Shown: positions 17,583 through 27,418 of the stretch, piece after piece
Layout of the letters: each line of letters begins with the position of its first letter
Position numbering within the stretch: position 1 is the first letter of the stretch
Origin: JBGVSA01 sp041807905
GTDB lineage: Bacteria > Pseudomonadota > Gammaproteobacteria > Burkholderiales > Rhodocyclaceae
NCBI RefSeq assembly: GCF_041807905.1
Contig: NZ_JBGVSA010000003.1
Span: forward strand, 197,855-261,854
DNA length: 64,000 nt
Direction of reading: 5' to 3'
The notes under the pieces: generated by a model
Told to the model about the DNA's origin: nothing
Seen by the model: only the letters and a program-made list of their open reading frames with translations
Database searches by the model: none
Program-made: the position numbers and the translations under genes

Positions 17583-17877
17583 ATTCCTGCTTCGGTTCTC
17601 GAAGCATCTTCTGCCGGCCATGCCAAAGCACTGGTAACGGCGTTCCGCCGCAACACGAAAGTCGCCTTCGCGCGCCTCGCGCAATGCACACGATCGCGCT
17701 GGCGCAGCGTGAAAATCAAGACAGAAAAGTCGCTTGCGCTGCGACGGGAAGATAACACCGTCTGCCGACTCGCCGACAAGACGGATTGCGCAAGAGACGC
17801 ATCGCCGTGCCGGCATGGGTGCGCCGGCACGCCTAACTGAACGAAAAAGGTCGGTCTGGTTGCGATGCGGCTCTCGA
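17583..17877. other. Intergenic region downstream of purA and tRNA-Leu
   Basis: About 295 nt with no convincing gene. It holds one perfect 8-bp hairpin (GTGCCGGC at 17807-17814 with GCCGGCAC at 17823-17830), about 50 nt after the purA stop on the minus strand and without a T-tract. It may mark the 3' end of the long purA transcript. Confidence 0.4.
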
Positions 17878-19182
17878 TCAATTGAACGGGTGGCGCAGAA
17901 CGATCGTCTCTTCGCGGTCCGGACCGGTCGAAATCATGTCGACCGGCGTTTCGCAAAGGGCCTCCAGGCGCTTGAGATATGCGCGCGCGTTGGCCGGCAG
18001 TTCATCGTAATGCTTGATGCCGACGGTGCTTTCGGTCCAGCCTGGCATCGTTTCGAATACCGGCTCGCATGCGGCCACGCTTTCCGCGCCCACCGGCAGC
18101 AGATCGACAGACTTGCCGTCGACACGGTAGCCCGTGCAGATCTTCAACTGTTCGATACCGTCCAGAACATCCAGCTTCGTGATGCACAGCCCCGTCACGC
18201 CGTTGATCTGCACGGAACGACGCAGCGCAGCCGCATCGAACCAGCCACAGCGACGCACTCGCCCGGTGACGGTGCCACGTTCCTTGCCGACCGTGGAGAG
18301 GTGGTAGCCAACCGAACCTTCTTCCTCGATCGGCAGTTCGCTCGGGAACGGCCCCGCGCCAACGCGCGTGGTGTATGCCTTGGTAATGCCCAGCACGTAA
18401 TGCAGCATGCCGGGACCGACACCTGCGCCTGCAGCGGCAGCCCCCGCCACGCAATTGCTGGACGTAACGTACGGATAGGTGCCGTGGTCGATATCCAGCA
18501 GCGTGCCCTGCGCACCTTCGAACAGCAGATTCTGACCTGCCTTGTTGGCACGATGCAGCGCTGCCGAGACGTCTGCCACCAGCGGCAGAATGCGCGGCAC
18601 AATGGCCTGCACTTCTGCCAGCACGCGTGCGAAATCGACTGCCTCGGTATTGAGGTATCTGGTCAGTACGAAGTTGTGGAAATCGAGCAGGCCGCGCAGC
18701 TTGTCTTCGAACTGCCCCATGTGGAACAGGTCGAATACGCGCAGCGCACGGCGACCCACCTTGTCTTCATACGCCGGGCCGATCCCCTTGCCGGTCGTGC
18801 CGATTGCAGCGCCACCACGCGCCACTTCGCGCGCAACGTCGACCGCGCTATGGAACGGCAGGATCAGCGGGCAGGCCTCAGAGATCTTCAGGCGCGATTG
18901 CACTTCAATCCCGCCGGCTTCGAGCTTGTCGATCTCGGACAGCAGATGCGTGGGCGACAGCACCACGCCGTTGCCGATGTAGCACGCCACGCCGTCACGC
19001 ATGATGCCCGACGGAATCAGGTTGAGCGCGTACTTCTGGCCCTTGATGACCAGCGTATGGCCGGCATTGTGCCCGCCCTGGAAACGCACTACGCCTTGCG
19101 CGTGATCGGTCAGCCAGTCGACGACCTTGCCTTTGCCTTCGTCGCCCCACTGGGTACCGACAACCACCACATTCTTCGCCAT
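17878..19182 (-). CDS. purA: Adenylosuccinate synthetase
   Basis: GTP-dependent enzyme joining IMP and aspartate, the first committed step to AMP. The N-terminal GTP/IMP loop GTQWGDEGKGK (residues 9-19) with catalytic Asp13, the QGGHNAGHT segment, and GTTGKGIGPAYEDK are all present. The 434-aa length is normal for the family. It is the last gene of the long minus-strand series that begins with rlmN or ndk; hisZ lies 16 nt upstream. Confidence 0.97.
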   Translation of the reverse strand: MAKNVVVVGTQWGDEGKGKVVDWLTDHAQGVVRFQGGHNAGHTLVIKGQKYALNLIPSGIMRDGVACYIGNGVVLSPTHLLSEIDKLEAGGIEVQSRLKISEACPLILPFHSAVDVAREVARGGAAIGTTGKGIGPAYEDKVGRRALRVFDLFHMGQFEDKLRGLLDFHNFVLTRYLNTEAVDFARVLAEVQAIVPRILPLVADVSAALHRANKAGQNLLFEGAQGTLLDIDHGTYPYVTSSNCVAGAAAAGAGVGPGMLHYVLGITKAYTTRVGAGPFPSELPIEEEGSVGYHLSTVGKERGTVTGRVRRCGWFDAAALRRSVQINGVTGLCITKLDVLDGIEQLKICTGYRVDGKSVDLLPVGAESVAACEPVFETMPGWTESTVGIKHYDELPANARAYLKRLEALCETPVDMISTGPDREETIVLRHPFN

Positions 19183-19198
19183 TGCGTCTTACTCTCCG

Positions 19199-20353
19199 TT
19201 ACAGCGGGACAACATGCCACGCGCCATTCTGCATGATCAATCGCCGGTCGCAGCCGGCCTCCTGCCAGGCGCCCTCGTGGCCTGGCAATTCAAGCATGAC
19301 GATTTCGCCACGGGCACGCAGCGCCGCAACGACTTCGCCGAGATTTTCATCGCCGGCCAGTGGCGCCAGGATCGCGCCCTGCTGAGCCGCGACCCCCACC
19401 GTAGCTGCCAGCACGCGCAAATCCAGGCTGAACCCGGTGGCAGGCCGAGCACGACCAAAGGATTGCCCAACGTCGTTATAGCGCCCGCCCAATGCCACTG
19501 CCGCAGAGAGCGAGCCACAGTAGGCAGCGAACACCAACCCTGTGTGATAGTGGTATCCGCGCAGGTCCGCCAGATCGAAGGACAACGGCTGATCGGCCAG
19601 ACGGCGGGCCAAGTGCAGCAATTCTTCGAGCGCCGTGCGCACACCCGGAATATCGGGCAGTTCGCTCATGGCGCGAACCAGCACGTTGGCGTCGCCGTAC
19701 AGATTGGGCAGCGCCAGAAGTGCGGCACGCGGCTCTGCTGACATCGTGGCGGTGAAGTCGCGCAGGGCTGGGACATCCTTCGTCTGCAGGATCGCGAACA
19801 GTGTCTCCTCGCCCTGCTGATCGAGCCCCGCATAGGCGGCCAGCGCACGGAAAAGCCCGATGTGCCCAAGGTCAACGCGACGGGTCGCGATGCCTGCGAG
19901 ATCCAGCACGCGCGTGAGCAAGCGCAGGATTTCTTCGTCGGCTTCAATGCCAGCATGGCCAAACAGTTCCGCGCCAACCTGGACCTGTTCACGCGCCGAA
20001 TTGAGCGCGCGCGGCACGGTCTGCACCACGCTACCGCAATAGCACAGGCGCGTGACGCCCTGCCGATTGAGCAGATGCGCGTCAATGCGTGTGACCTGCG
20101 GCGTGATGTCGGCCCGCAGACCGAGCGTACGGCCAGAGAGTTGATCGATCAGAGTGAAGGTGCTGGCCGCCATGTCGCGGCCCGCCCCCGATATGAGCGA
20201 GTCGAAGTGCTCGACCATCGGTGGCACGACCAACTGATAACCGTTGACGCGGAATTCATCAAGTACGCGGCGCCGTAGTGTTTCTAGCGCGGCGGCCTCG
20301 ACGGGCAGCACATCTTCGAAGTGTTCGGGCAGCGCCCAGCGCGGCAGAGCCAT
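19199..20353 (-). CDS. hisZ: ATP phosphoribosyltransferase regulatory subunit HisZ
   Basis: Catalytically inactive HisS paralogue that forms a complex with short HisG and confers histidine feedback control on the first step of histidine synthesis. The 384-aa protein has the class II synthetase-like core (TLIDQLSGRTLGLRADITPQVTR, LCYCGSVV) and a shortened C-terminus. It lies between the DUF2065 gene (9 nt gap) and purA, the usual Burkholderiales arrangement. Its presence implies a short-form hisG elsewhere in the genome. Confidence 0.93.
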   Translation of the reverse strand: MALPRWALPEHFEDVLPVEAAALETLRRRVLDEFRVNGYQLVVPPMVEHFDSLISGAGRDMAASTFTLIDQLSGRTLGLRADITPQVTRIDAHLLNRQGVTRLCYCGSVVQTVPRALNSAREQVQVGAELFGHAGIEADEEILRLLTRVLDLAGIATRRVDLGHIGLFRALAAYAGLDQQGEETLFAILQTKDVPALRDFTATMSAEPRAALLALPNLYGDANVLVRAMSELPDIPGVRTALEELLHLARRLADQPLSFDLADLRGYHYHTGLVFAAYCGSLSAAVALGGRYNDVGQSFGRARPATGFSLDLRVLAATVGVAAQQGAILAPLAGDENLGEVVAALRARGEIVMLELPGHEGAWQEAGCDRRLIMQNGAWHVVPL

Positions 20354-20362
20354 GACAAATGA

Positions 20363-20548
20363 TTACTTGACGAAAAACAGCAGCGCGACGCCGACGAGCA
20401 TCGAGGCCAGGCCGACGAATCGGACCTGGCCATTTGCCAGTCGGGTCAGTCGCTGAAAGGTCTCCCGCCAAGCGGCAGGCGCGAGAAAAGGGAAAATGCC
20501 TTCGAGCACAAGCATGAGCGCGAAGGCGGTCAACAAATACCGCAGCAT
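20363..20548 (-). CDS. DUF2065 family small membrane protein (YjeT-like)
   Basis: 61-residue protein with two hydrophobic helices (about 3-20 and 42-60) and the LEG-x-FPFLAP segment of the DUF2065/YjeT family, normally encoded after hflC. Only 1 nt separates it from the hflC stop. Function is unknown; the constant linkage to hflKC suggests an inner-membrane role near the FtsH complex. Confidence 0.88.
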   Translation of the reverse strand: MLRYLLTAFALMLVLEGIFPFLAPAAWRETFQRLTRLANGQVRFVGLASMLVGVALLFFVK

Positions 20549-20549
20549 T

Positions 20550-21434
20550 TTACCTCGCTTCGCGCGTGGCGCCGCTTCCCTTGAAATATTTGAAGAAGTC
20601 GGAGCTCGGGTCGACGACCAGAACGTCGTTCTTGTTGCGGAAGCTGGCCTTATAGGCCTCTAGGCTACGATAGAACCGGAAGAAATCCGGTGCCTTGCCG
20701 AAGGCTTCTGCGTAGATGGCAGCCGCCTTGGCGTCCCCTTGCCCCTGCACGCGCTGAGCATCCCGATAGGCTTCAGCGATGATCACTTCGCGTTGCCGGT
20801 CGGCATCGGCCTTGATCTTTTCCGCTTCAGCCGAACCCGTGGCTCGCAGCTCGTTGGCAACGCGCTTGCGCTCGGCTTCCATCCGGCGGAAGACGGATTC
20901 GCTCACCTCGGTAGGCAGATCGACACGCTTTACGCGCACGTCGATGATCTGCATGCCGAAACGACTCGCATCATCTTCCGCACGCTTGCGCATGCGCTCC
21001 ATGATCTGGGCGCGCTCGCCCGAGACGACTTCATGCACGGTGCGGCGACCGAATTCTTCACGCAGACCGGAGGTCACGGTCTGTTCGAGACGGTTGCGCG
21101 CCTTGGCTTCCTCGCCACCGAAACTGCGGTAGTAGAGACCGGGATCGGCGATGCGCCATTTCACGAACAGGTCGACCAGTACGTTTTTCTTCTCGGACGT
21201 CTGGAACAACTCGGGTTCCGGCGTATCGAGCGTCAGGATGCGACGATCGAAGTAACGTACGTTCTGGATAAGCGGCCACTTGAACTTGAGGCCGGGCTCG
21301 GTAATCACGCGCTTGATTTCGCCGAGCTGGAACACCAATGCATATTGGCGTTGATCGACGGTAAAGACAGACATGGACAGCACGACCACGACGAACAGGA
21401 CGAGGCCGGCAATCAGCGGCAAACGATCACGCAT
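20550..21434 (-). CDS. hflC: HflC, modulator of FtsH protease
   Basis: Inner-membrane SPFH/band-7 protein that with HflK forms a large cage around FtsH and restrains its proteolysis. The 294-aa sequence has one N-terminal membrane helix (about 7-25), VDQRQYALVFQLGEIKRV at the start of the SPFH domain, and the coiled-coil segment AEAYRDAQRVQGQGDAKAA. It follows hflK by 11 nt. Confidence 0.95.
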   Translation of the reverse strand: MRDRLPLIAGLVLFVVVVLSMSVFTVDQRQYALVFQLGEIKRVITEPGLKFKWPLIQNVRYFDRRILTLDTPEPELFQTSEKKNVLVDLFVKWRIADPGLYYRSFGGEEAKARNRLEQTVTSGLREEFGRRTVHEVVSGERAQIMERMRKRAEDDASRFGMQIIDVRVKRVDLPTEVSESVFRRMEAERKRVANELRATGSAEAEKIKADADRQREVIIAEAYRDAQRVQGQGDAKAAAIYAEAFGKAPDFFRFYRSLEAYKASFRNKNDVLVVDPSSDFFKYFKGSGATREAR

Positions 21435-21445
21435 GACGGCTCCCC

Positions 21446-22672
21446 TTAGCGATCGCGCGAGCGCATGGCATCGCGACTACGGTAATCGACGCCCGCGGCG
21501 GCAGCCGCCGACGGCGCGGGCTCGGCGGCAGCGGCTGGCGGCGTGCTTTCAGGCACTGGCGTACCGTTGGTTGCACCCGTGCTCTGGATGATCTTGTCCA
21601 GCGGCAGATAGAGCAGATTGCCGCTGCCCTTGGTGTCCACCAGGATCTTGCTGGTGTTGGCAAAGATCTGCTGCATGGCATCGAGGTACATGCGGTTGCG
21701 CGTAACTTCCGGTGCCCTGGCGTATTCGGCCTGGATCTGCGAGAAGCGGCTCGCATCGCCCTCTGCGCGGGCAACCACGCGGGCCGCGTAACCGTCGGCT
21801 TCTTCCCTCAGGCGCGCTGCAGCGCCCCGCGCTCTCGGAATGACGTCGTTGGCGTAGGCTTCACCCTCATTCTTGAGGCGTTCGCGGTCCTGGCCTGCCT
21901 TGACGGCATCGTTGAATGCGTCCTGCACTTGCTCGGGCGGCTGCGCATTCTGCATCGTGACCTTGTTGATCTGGATGCCGGTCTGGAAGCGATTGAGAAT
22001 ATCCTGGATCAGACGCGCCGCGCTGTTGGCGACTTCCTCGCGCCCCTGGTAGAGGACAAAGTCCATCTGGCTTTTGCCGACGATCTCGCGCATCGCGGTT
22101 TCGGCAGCCTGCTTGACCGCTTCTTCGGGGTTGCGGTTGTTGAACAGGAAGGCCTCGGGATCGGCCACCGTATATTGCACGGCGAACTGGATGTTGATGA
22201 TGTTCTCGTCGTCCGTGAGCATCAGCGCTTCGCGCAGATCCTTGGCGCGCTCGGAGCCGCGATATCCCACTTCAACAGTGCGCACCTGGCTGACATTGAC
22301 CAGTTCGTGCGTTTCCAGCGGGAACGGCAAACGCCAATTCAGGCCCTCGCCGGTGACTTCCCTGAACTTGCCGAAGCGCAGCACCACACCGCGCTCGGAG
22401 GCATCGACGGTATAGAAACCGCTGGCCAGCCACAGCACGACGAGCACGGCCACCACGAGGCCGATACCGCCGCCGAACTGTCGACGGGTCGTTTCGGGCG
22501 GCGGCCCACCGCCATCATTGCCGCGCTGACCACCCCCCTTGCGGTTGAATGCACCCGCGAGGCGGCGATTGAGGTCGCGCCAGATTTCTTCGAGGTCGGG
22601 AGGGCTAGGGTCGTTACCTCGACGGTCGTCACCCTGGTTATTGTTGCCCCAGCGTGGATCGTTCAGCGACAT
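21446..22672 (-). CDS. hflK: HflK, modulator of FtsH protease
   Basis: 408-residue partner of HflC. It has a Gly/Asn/Asp-rich cytoplasmic leader (MSLNDPRWGNNNQGDD), one membrane helix (about 68-88), the SPFH domain (VDASERGVVLRFGKF) and a Pro/Ala-rich tail. The start at 22672 is preferred because MSLNDPRWG is the family's usual beginning; an in-frame ATG six codons earlier is less likely. It lies 14 nt after hflX. Confidence 0.94.
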   Translation of the reverse strand: MSLNDPRWGNNNQGDDRRGNDPSPPDLEEIWRDLNRRLAGAFNRKGGGQRGNDGGGPPPETTRRQFGGGIGLVVAVLVVLWLASGFYTVDASERGVVLRFGKFREVTGEGLNWRLPFPLETHELVNVSQVRTVEVGYRGSERAKDLREALMLTDDENIINIQFAVQYTVADPEAFLFNNRNPEEAVKQAAETAMREIVGKSQMDFVLYQGREEVANSAARLIQDILNRFQTGIQINKVTMQNAQPPEQVQDAFNDAVKAGQDRERLKNEGEAYANDVIPRARGAAARLREEADGYAARVVARAEGDASRFSQIQAEYARAPEVTRNRMYLDAMQQIFANTSKILVDTKGSGNLLYLPLDKIIQSTGATNGTPVPESTPPAAAAEPAPSAAAAAGVDYRSRDAMRSRDR

Positions 22673-22686
22673 GAGTAGTCCAGTGA

Positions 22687-23826
22687 TCACGTTGATATCA
22701 AGCCTGTCTGATCGTCTTCAGAATGAGGTTCGGGCGGCGGGAACAAATGCGTTGCCAGGGCCGAACGGAGCAAATCTAGCCCCGCTCCGGTCCGGGCGCT
22801 GACGAGGACGCGCCCGATCTTACCATAGGCGTCATGTTCGACACCCGGCTGCCCGTGCGTCGCATCGATCTTGTTCCAGACGACGATCTGGGGAACATCC
22901 CCCGCGCCGATTTCCCTCAGCACTTGGTTTACAACGTCGATCTGCGCTTCGCGGTCGGCCGAAGAGGCATCGACAACATGCAGCAGCAGATCGGCACTGG
23001 CCGTCTCTTCCAGCGTGGCATGAAAAGCCGCCACCACCGAGTGAGGCAGGTCCCGGATGAAACCCACCGTATCGGACAGTACGATATTGGCATTCGCTTC
23101 ACGCAGGTAAACCCGGCGCGAAGTCGTATCCAGCGTCGCGAACAACTGGTCCGCGGCGTAAGTGCCCGCCTTTGTCAGCGCGTTGAAAAGCGTTGATTTG
23201 CCGGCGTTCGTGTAACCGACCAGTGAGACCGTGGGCACCGCGGTGCGTTCCCGCTGGCGGCGCCTGACGCGGCGCTGCTTCTCGAGTTGCGAAAGGCGCT
23301 CTTTCAGGAGCCTGACGCGCGCGCCCAACAACCGGCGGTCAGTTTCGAGCTGGGTTTCACCCGGACCACGCAAACCGATACCGCCCTTCTGGCGTTCAAG
23401 GTGAGTCCATCCCCGCACCAGCCGCGTGGCCATGTGCTCGAGCTGGGCGAGCTCGACCTGCAACTTGCCCTCGTGGCTCTTGGCACGCAAGGCGAAGATA
23501 TCCAGGATGAGGGAATTGCGGTCGACCACCCGCCTCTGCAGCACGCGTTCAAGATTGCGTTGCTGGCCGGCAGTCAGTTCGTGGTTAAAGATGACGAGGT
23601 CCGCGCTGTGACCTGCGACGAGATCTGCGATCTCCTGCGCCTTGCCCTTGCCCACAAACAGGGCCGGGTCTGGCGATTGGCGTTTGGCCTGGACGACGGC
23701 GAGCGTCTCGGCTCCGGCGGAGCCAGCCAGGAGCTCGAGTTCTGCCACGCGCTCGGCGAGCCCTCCGTCACCGAAATCCAGTTGAACGAGTACGGCGCGA
23801 TTGCCGGCGGCCGGACGCTCAAACAT
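22687..23826 (-). CDS. hflX: GTPase HflX
   Basis: Ribosome-associated GTPase that splits stalled or heat-damaged 70S ribosomes. The 379-aa protein has an N-terminal HflX domain (glycine-rich LFVGKGKAQEI), a helical linker and a G domain with GYTNAGKST (P-loop), DTVGFIRDLP (G3) and NKID (G4). It lies between hfq and hflK in the conserved cluster. Confidence 0.95.
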   Translation of the reverse strand: MFERPAAGNRAVLVQLDFGDGGLAERVAELELLAGSAGAETLAVVQAKRQSPDPALFVGKGKAQEIADLVAGHSADLVIFNHELTAGQQRNLERVLQRRVVDRNSLILDIFALRAKSHEGKLQVELAQLEHMATRLVRGWTHLERQKGGIGLRGPGETQLETDRRLLGARVRLLKERLSQLEKQRRVRRRQRERTAVPTVSLVGYTNAGKSTLFNALTKAGTYAADQLFATLDTTSRRVYLREANANIVLSDTVGFIRDLPHSVVAAFHATLEETASADLLLHVVDASSADREAQIDVVNQVLREIGAGDVPQIVVWNKIDATHGQPGVEHDAYGKIGRVLVSARTGAGLDLLRSALATHLFPPPEPHSEDDQTGLIST

Positions 23827-23882
23827 GGAACAGGACAGAGAGAAGTGGGCGCGAGGCCCACCGGATGCAGGACAACAGGGAA

Positions 23883-24131
23883 TTACTCTTTGGCAGCGTC
23901 GCCAGCGTTTTCGTGCGGAATGGACACGGCACGTGCCGGCACGACCGTCGAGATGGCGTGCTTGTACACCATCTGGGTGACTGTGTTCTTGAGCAGGACG
24001 ACGTATTGGTCGAACGACTCGATGTGCCCCTGCAATTTGATGCCATTGACCAGATAGATCGACACCGGAACATGTTCGCGGCGCAGGATGTTCAGAAACG
24101 GGTCTTGCAGAAGCTGGCCTTTATTGCTCAT
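23883..24131 (-). CDS. hfq: RNA chaperone Hfq
   Basis: 82-residue Sm-like hexameric chaperone that pairs small RNAs with mRNAs. Sm1 (GQLLQDPFLNILR, then VSIYLVNGIKLQGHIESFD) and Sm2 (VYKHAISTVVP) are intact, including the conserved YKHA. The C-terminal tail is short (about 15 residues), as is usual in betaproteobacteria. It lies 56 nt before hflX and 115 nt after der, which may leave room for its own promoter. Confidence 0.97.
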   Translation of the reverse strand: MSNKGQLLQDPFLNILRREHVPVSIYLVNGIKLQGHIESFDQYVVLLKNTVTQMVYKHAISTVVPARAVSIPHENAGDAAKE

Positions 24132-24246
24132 GGTTGGCCCTCGGTATTGTTATGAATGTATGTTATCGCGCTACGGGCAAAAGCTGCCAGTCTACCAATT
24201 GTACCCGACCGACTTTTGATTTCCCCGAAGAGTCGGCTGAGCTGCG

Positions 24247-25572
24247 TCAATCTTCGCCTGCGAAGGGGTTGCGCGTACTCTTGAATTGAATCCTGAGCGG
24301 TGTGCCCTGCAATTTGAACGCCTCGACGAACGAATGTTCCAGATAGCGCTGATACGAGGCCGGAACGTGCTCCAGGGCGTTCCCGTGGATCACCACCACA
24401 GGCGGATTCTGACCGCCTTGGTGAGCATAACGCAATTTCGGTCGGAAAATACCGTGCCGAGGCGGGACTTGCTTGGAGACGGCCAGTTGGAGCACGCGTG
24501 TCAGACGGGGTGTCGACAACTTGGCCATTGCCGCGCCGTAAGCGCCATCCACCGACTTGAGCAGGGGGCCAATACCGGTAGCCTGCAGCGCGGAGATGTA
24601 ATGAAAGCGCGCAAACGACAGAAACTGTAGCTTCCTGGCGATATCCGCCTTGATGCGCTCGCGACGATACTCGTCGACGTCGTCCCACTTGTTGACCGCC
24701 ACAACCAGGGCTCGACCCGTTTCGAGCACGAACCCGCCGATGTGAGCATCCTGATCAGAAATATCCTGGCTCGCGTCGAGCACCAACACGACCACGTTAG
24801 CCTCTTCGACGGCTTGCAGCGTCTTGATGACCGAGAACTTCTCGATCGCCTCGAAGACCTTTCCCTTGCGGCGCAGACCGGCAGTGTCGATCAGTGTGTA
24901 CTCACGCCCGTTTCGCTCGAACGGCACTGCGATGGCGTCGCGCGTCGTGCCAGGCATGTCGAAAGCAATCAGACGATCCTCGCCCAGCAAGGCGTTGATG
25001 AGGGTCGACTTGCCCACATTCGGGCGGCCGACGATCGCCACGCGAGGACCGTGCGAGGCATCCTGCTCGGTCTCGGTCTGGGGAAACCGCTCCAGCACGA
25101 GGTCCATCAGCGCCTTGACGCCGTCGCCGTGTGCAGCGGAAATCACCAACGGATCGCCGAACCCGAGCTCATGGAATTCGGCGGCCACCACTGGCCGGTT
25201 CATCCCTTCGGCCTTGTTAACGACCAGATATAGGGGCCGGCCACTTCGACGAAGGCGATCGGCGATCTGTTTGTCATGGGGCGTCAGGCCGGCACGGCCA
25301 TCGACAATGAACAAAAGCGCGTCCGCTTCGGCGATGGCGGCTTCGGCCTGACGGGCCATTTCGGCCACGATGCCCTCTTTTGCCAAGGGCTCAAAACCGC
25401 CTGTGTCGACGAGCAGATAGGGTTTGTCGCCCACTCGGCCAACGCCGTAGTGACGGTCGCGCGTCAATCCGGGCAGATCGGCCACCAAGGCGTCGCGCGT
25501 ACGCGTCAGCCGGTTGAACAGGGTCGATTTGCCGACGTTGGGACGACCGACGAGAACGAGAGTGGGTCTCAC
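24247..25572 (-). CDS. der: Ribosome biogenesis GTPase Der
   Basis: Essential GTPase with two tandem G domains acting in 50S subunit assembly. P-loops are GRPNVGKSTLFN (residues 8-19) and GRPNVGKSTLIN (about 185-196), with DTGG/DTAG and NKAE/NKWD motifs, then the C-terminal KH-like domain containing PPVVVIHGN. The 441-aa length is normal. It lies 25 nt after bamB. Confidence 0.96.
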   Translation of the reverse strand: MRPTLVLVGRPNVGKSTLFNRLTRTRDALVADLPGLTRDRHYGVGRVGDKPYLLVDTGGFEPLAKEGIVAEMARQAEAAIAEADALLFIVDGRAGLTPHDKQIADRLRRSGRPLYLVVNKAEGMNRPVVAAEFHELGFGDPLVISAAHGDGVKALMDLVLERFPQTETEQDASHGPRVAIVGRPNVGKSTLINALLGEDRLIAFDMPGTTRDAIAVPFERNGREYTLIDTAGLRRKGKVFEAIEKFSVIKTLQAVEEANVVVLVLDASQDISDQDAHIGGFVLETGRALVVAVNKWDDVDEYRRERIKADIARKLQFLSFARFHYISALQATGIGPLLKSVDGAYGAAMAKLSTPRLTRVLQLAVSKQVPPRHGIFRPKLRYAHQGGQNPPVVVIHGNALEHVPASYQRYLEHSFVEAFKLQGTPLRIQFKSTRNPFAGED

Positions 25573-25597
25573 AAAACCATTACCAGATACAGAGCCG

Positions 25598-26737
25598 TCA
25601 GCGGACTGACAGCATGAAAACCGCGCCGTTCTTCGTCTGTGCGACGAAGCTGTCGGCGTACTTCACCAGCGGCGCAAAAATGCCTGAGCTATCCAGTTGC
25701 GTGCGCGCCACGAAATGGCCATCGGTACGATCCAGCACGTGAATCCAGCCCTGCTGATCGGACACCGCGACGAATTGGTTGCCAATCGCCAACGGACGAC
25801 CGACCCCCCGATACATGAGCTTGTCCTGCTTCCAGGCCGACGCCCCCGTGCGCACATCCAGTGCGTACACTGCGCCGGACTCGTCCGTCACGTACACGAA
25901 GCGATCGTCAGCACTCACGCCCGAGACGGACGGAATGTCGCGCGTCCACTGAAGCACGCCGCTACGCGCCACGACGCAGCCGACCCGCCCCTGGAAAGAG
26001 GCAACGCAGGCTGACTCGCCGCTGATGGCCGGATTGCCGACGACGTCGACCATGCGCTCGAGTTCATTCGAACCCTTGGGCTGAGTGATCGAGGCCTCCC
26101 AACGCGGGAAACCAGAACCCGCGGACAGTGCGACCAGCTTGCCACCCGGGAAGCCCGCCAACACTGCGTCGTCCAGACGCGTCAGGCCCGTGTGGGTGCG
26201 AAGCGACAGCGGAGCCTGCGCGCGTTGGTACACCCAACGGCGCTTGCCGTCCTTGGTGTCGTAGGCCAGCAGTTGATTGTCACCCACCCGAACCACGACG
26301 AGGCCGTCGGCGACCAGCGGCTCGGACGTCAATTCGCCAGCCAGCGGAATGCGCCACAGCAGGTCGCCTTTGTCCGCCCCGAAGGCAAACAGTTGGCCCG
26401 TGGCGCTGCCCGCGACGACGACTTTGCCATCGGAGCCCACGCCGGAGACAAGTTTGCTCGGCGCCCGAATGCGCCAGCTTTCCTGCCCGTTGTCGATGCG
26501 GACGATATTGCCGTTCTGGGCTGCTGCGAAGACCGACGTGCCAGACACTGCGGGGCGCAGCAAGGTGTCTTCCAGATCGCCAACGTTGTTGCGCCAGACG
26601 GTGCGCAAGTCGGCACTTTGCTGGAATGCGACCAGCGGCGTCGGTTGGGGCCCCTTATCCGACTTGGACCACAGGAAACAGCCGCTCAACATGGGGACAA
26701 CGGCGGCGAAGAGAATCGCACTGCGCAAGGCTCGCAT
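25598..26737 (-). CDS. bamB: Outer membrane assembly lipoprotein BamB
   Basis: Beta-propeller lipoprotein of the BAM complex that inserts outer-membrane proteins. The N-terminus MRALRSAILFAAVVPMLSGC carries a lipobox, with Cys20 as the lipidated residue. The rest shows repeated PQQ-like blades (for example AYDTKDGKRRWVYQ and YALDVRTGASAWKQ). The length of 379 aa is normal. Two nucleotides separate it from the YfgM gene upstream. Confidence 0.94.
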   Translation of the reverse strand: MRALRSAILFAAVVPMLSGCFLWSKSDKGPQPTPLVAFQQSADLRTVWRNNVGDLEDTLLRPAVSGTSVFAAAQNGNIVRIDNGQESWRIRAPSKLVSGVGSDGKVVVAGSATGQLFAFGADKGDLLWRIPLAGELTSEPLVADGLVVVRVGDNQLLAYDTKDGKRRWVYQRAQAPLSLRTHTGLTRLDDAVLAGFPGGKLVALSAGSGFPRWEASITQPKGSNELERMVDVVGNPAISGESACVASFQGRVGCVVARSGVLQWTRDIPSVSGVSADDRFVYVTDESGAVYALDVRTGASAWKQDKLMYRGVGRPLAIGNQFVAVSDQQGWIHVLDRTDGHFVARTQLDSSGIFAPLVKYADSFVAQTKNGAVFMLSVR

Positions 26738-26739
26738 GA

Positions 26740-27384
26740 TCAGGCCCCCCCAAGGGCGTCGAGCTTGTTCTGCACCAGCTGCTTGAGCGGGCTTTGCTCT
26801 GTGCTCTTGTTGATTTCGTCGATGGCCGCCTGGTAGGTCGTCCGGGCATCGGTCAGCGCGCCCTTGGCAACCAGGATGTCACCGCGCAAGTCGAGGAAGC
26901 GCACCAGGAAAGCGGGGTCCGGCGCGGCTTCGAGCGTCTTGAGCGCGAGGTCGTATGCCTTTTCGTCAGCCTGCAGCGCGGCCAGACGCAGACGGGCGGT
27001 GTCACGCAGCAGCGCGTCCTTGGATTTGTCCACCACGAATTGCAACTGCACCTTGGCGGCAGCCGTGTCGTTGGCATCCAGTGCGGCCTTGGCCGCCAGC
27101 AGTGCGCCGAGGTCCGCCTGGGCCGTGCCGGCATAGTCCGACTCGAGCTTGGCTGAAATACTCTTGACTGCGTTGACGTCTTTCTTCTGGATGGCATCGG
27201 TCAGCGATGCGAACGCCACGCTGGCGTCTCCTGCACGGCTGTCCTGGTACATGCCCCAGCCACGCCAGCCGATGACGACCACGGCGCACACCACCAGCAC
27301 GCCGGTGATGATGTTGCCCCACTTCTCCCACCATGCCTTGATCGAGGCAAGTTGCTCTTGTTCTTCGAGGTCGTAAGCCGCCAT
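26740..27384 (-). CDS. yfgM: YfgM-like tetratricopeptide membrane protein
   Basis: 214-residue inner-membrane protein with a short cytoplasmic N-terminus (MAAYDLEEQEQLASIKAWW), one membrane helix (about 24-42) and a periplasmic TPR region. In E. coli, YfgM is an ancillary partner of the SecYEG translocon and PpiD chaperone. It lies between hisS and bamB exactly as in other proteobacteria; the stop is 2 nt from the bamB start. Confidence 0.88.
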   Translation of the reverse strand: MAAYDLEEQEQLASIKAWWEKWGNIITGVLVVCAVVVIGWRGWGMYQDSRAGDASVAFASLTDAIQKKDVNAVKSISAKLESDYAGTAQADLGALLAAKAALDANDTAAAKVQLQFVVDKSKDALLRDTARLRLAALQADEKAYDLALKTLEAAPDPAFLVRFLDLRGDILVAKGALTDARTTYQAAIDEINKSTEQSPLKQLVQNKLDALGGA

Positions 27385-27418
27385 GTTCGTCTCTTGTCCG
27401 TATTGCTAAAAAATCCGG

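Noticed and set aside
17734..19236. 500-codon plus-strand frame opposite purA
   Set aside because: Antisense to a complete purA with all motifs; no ribosome site or recognisable domain.
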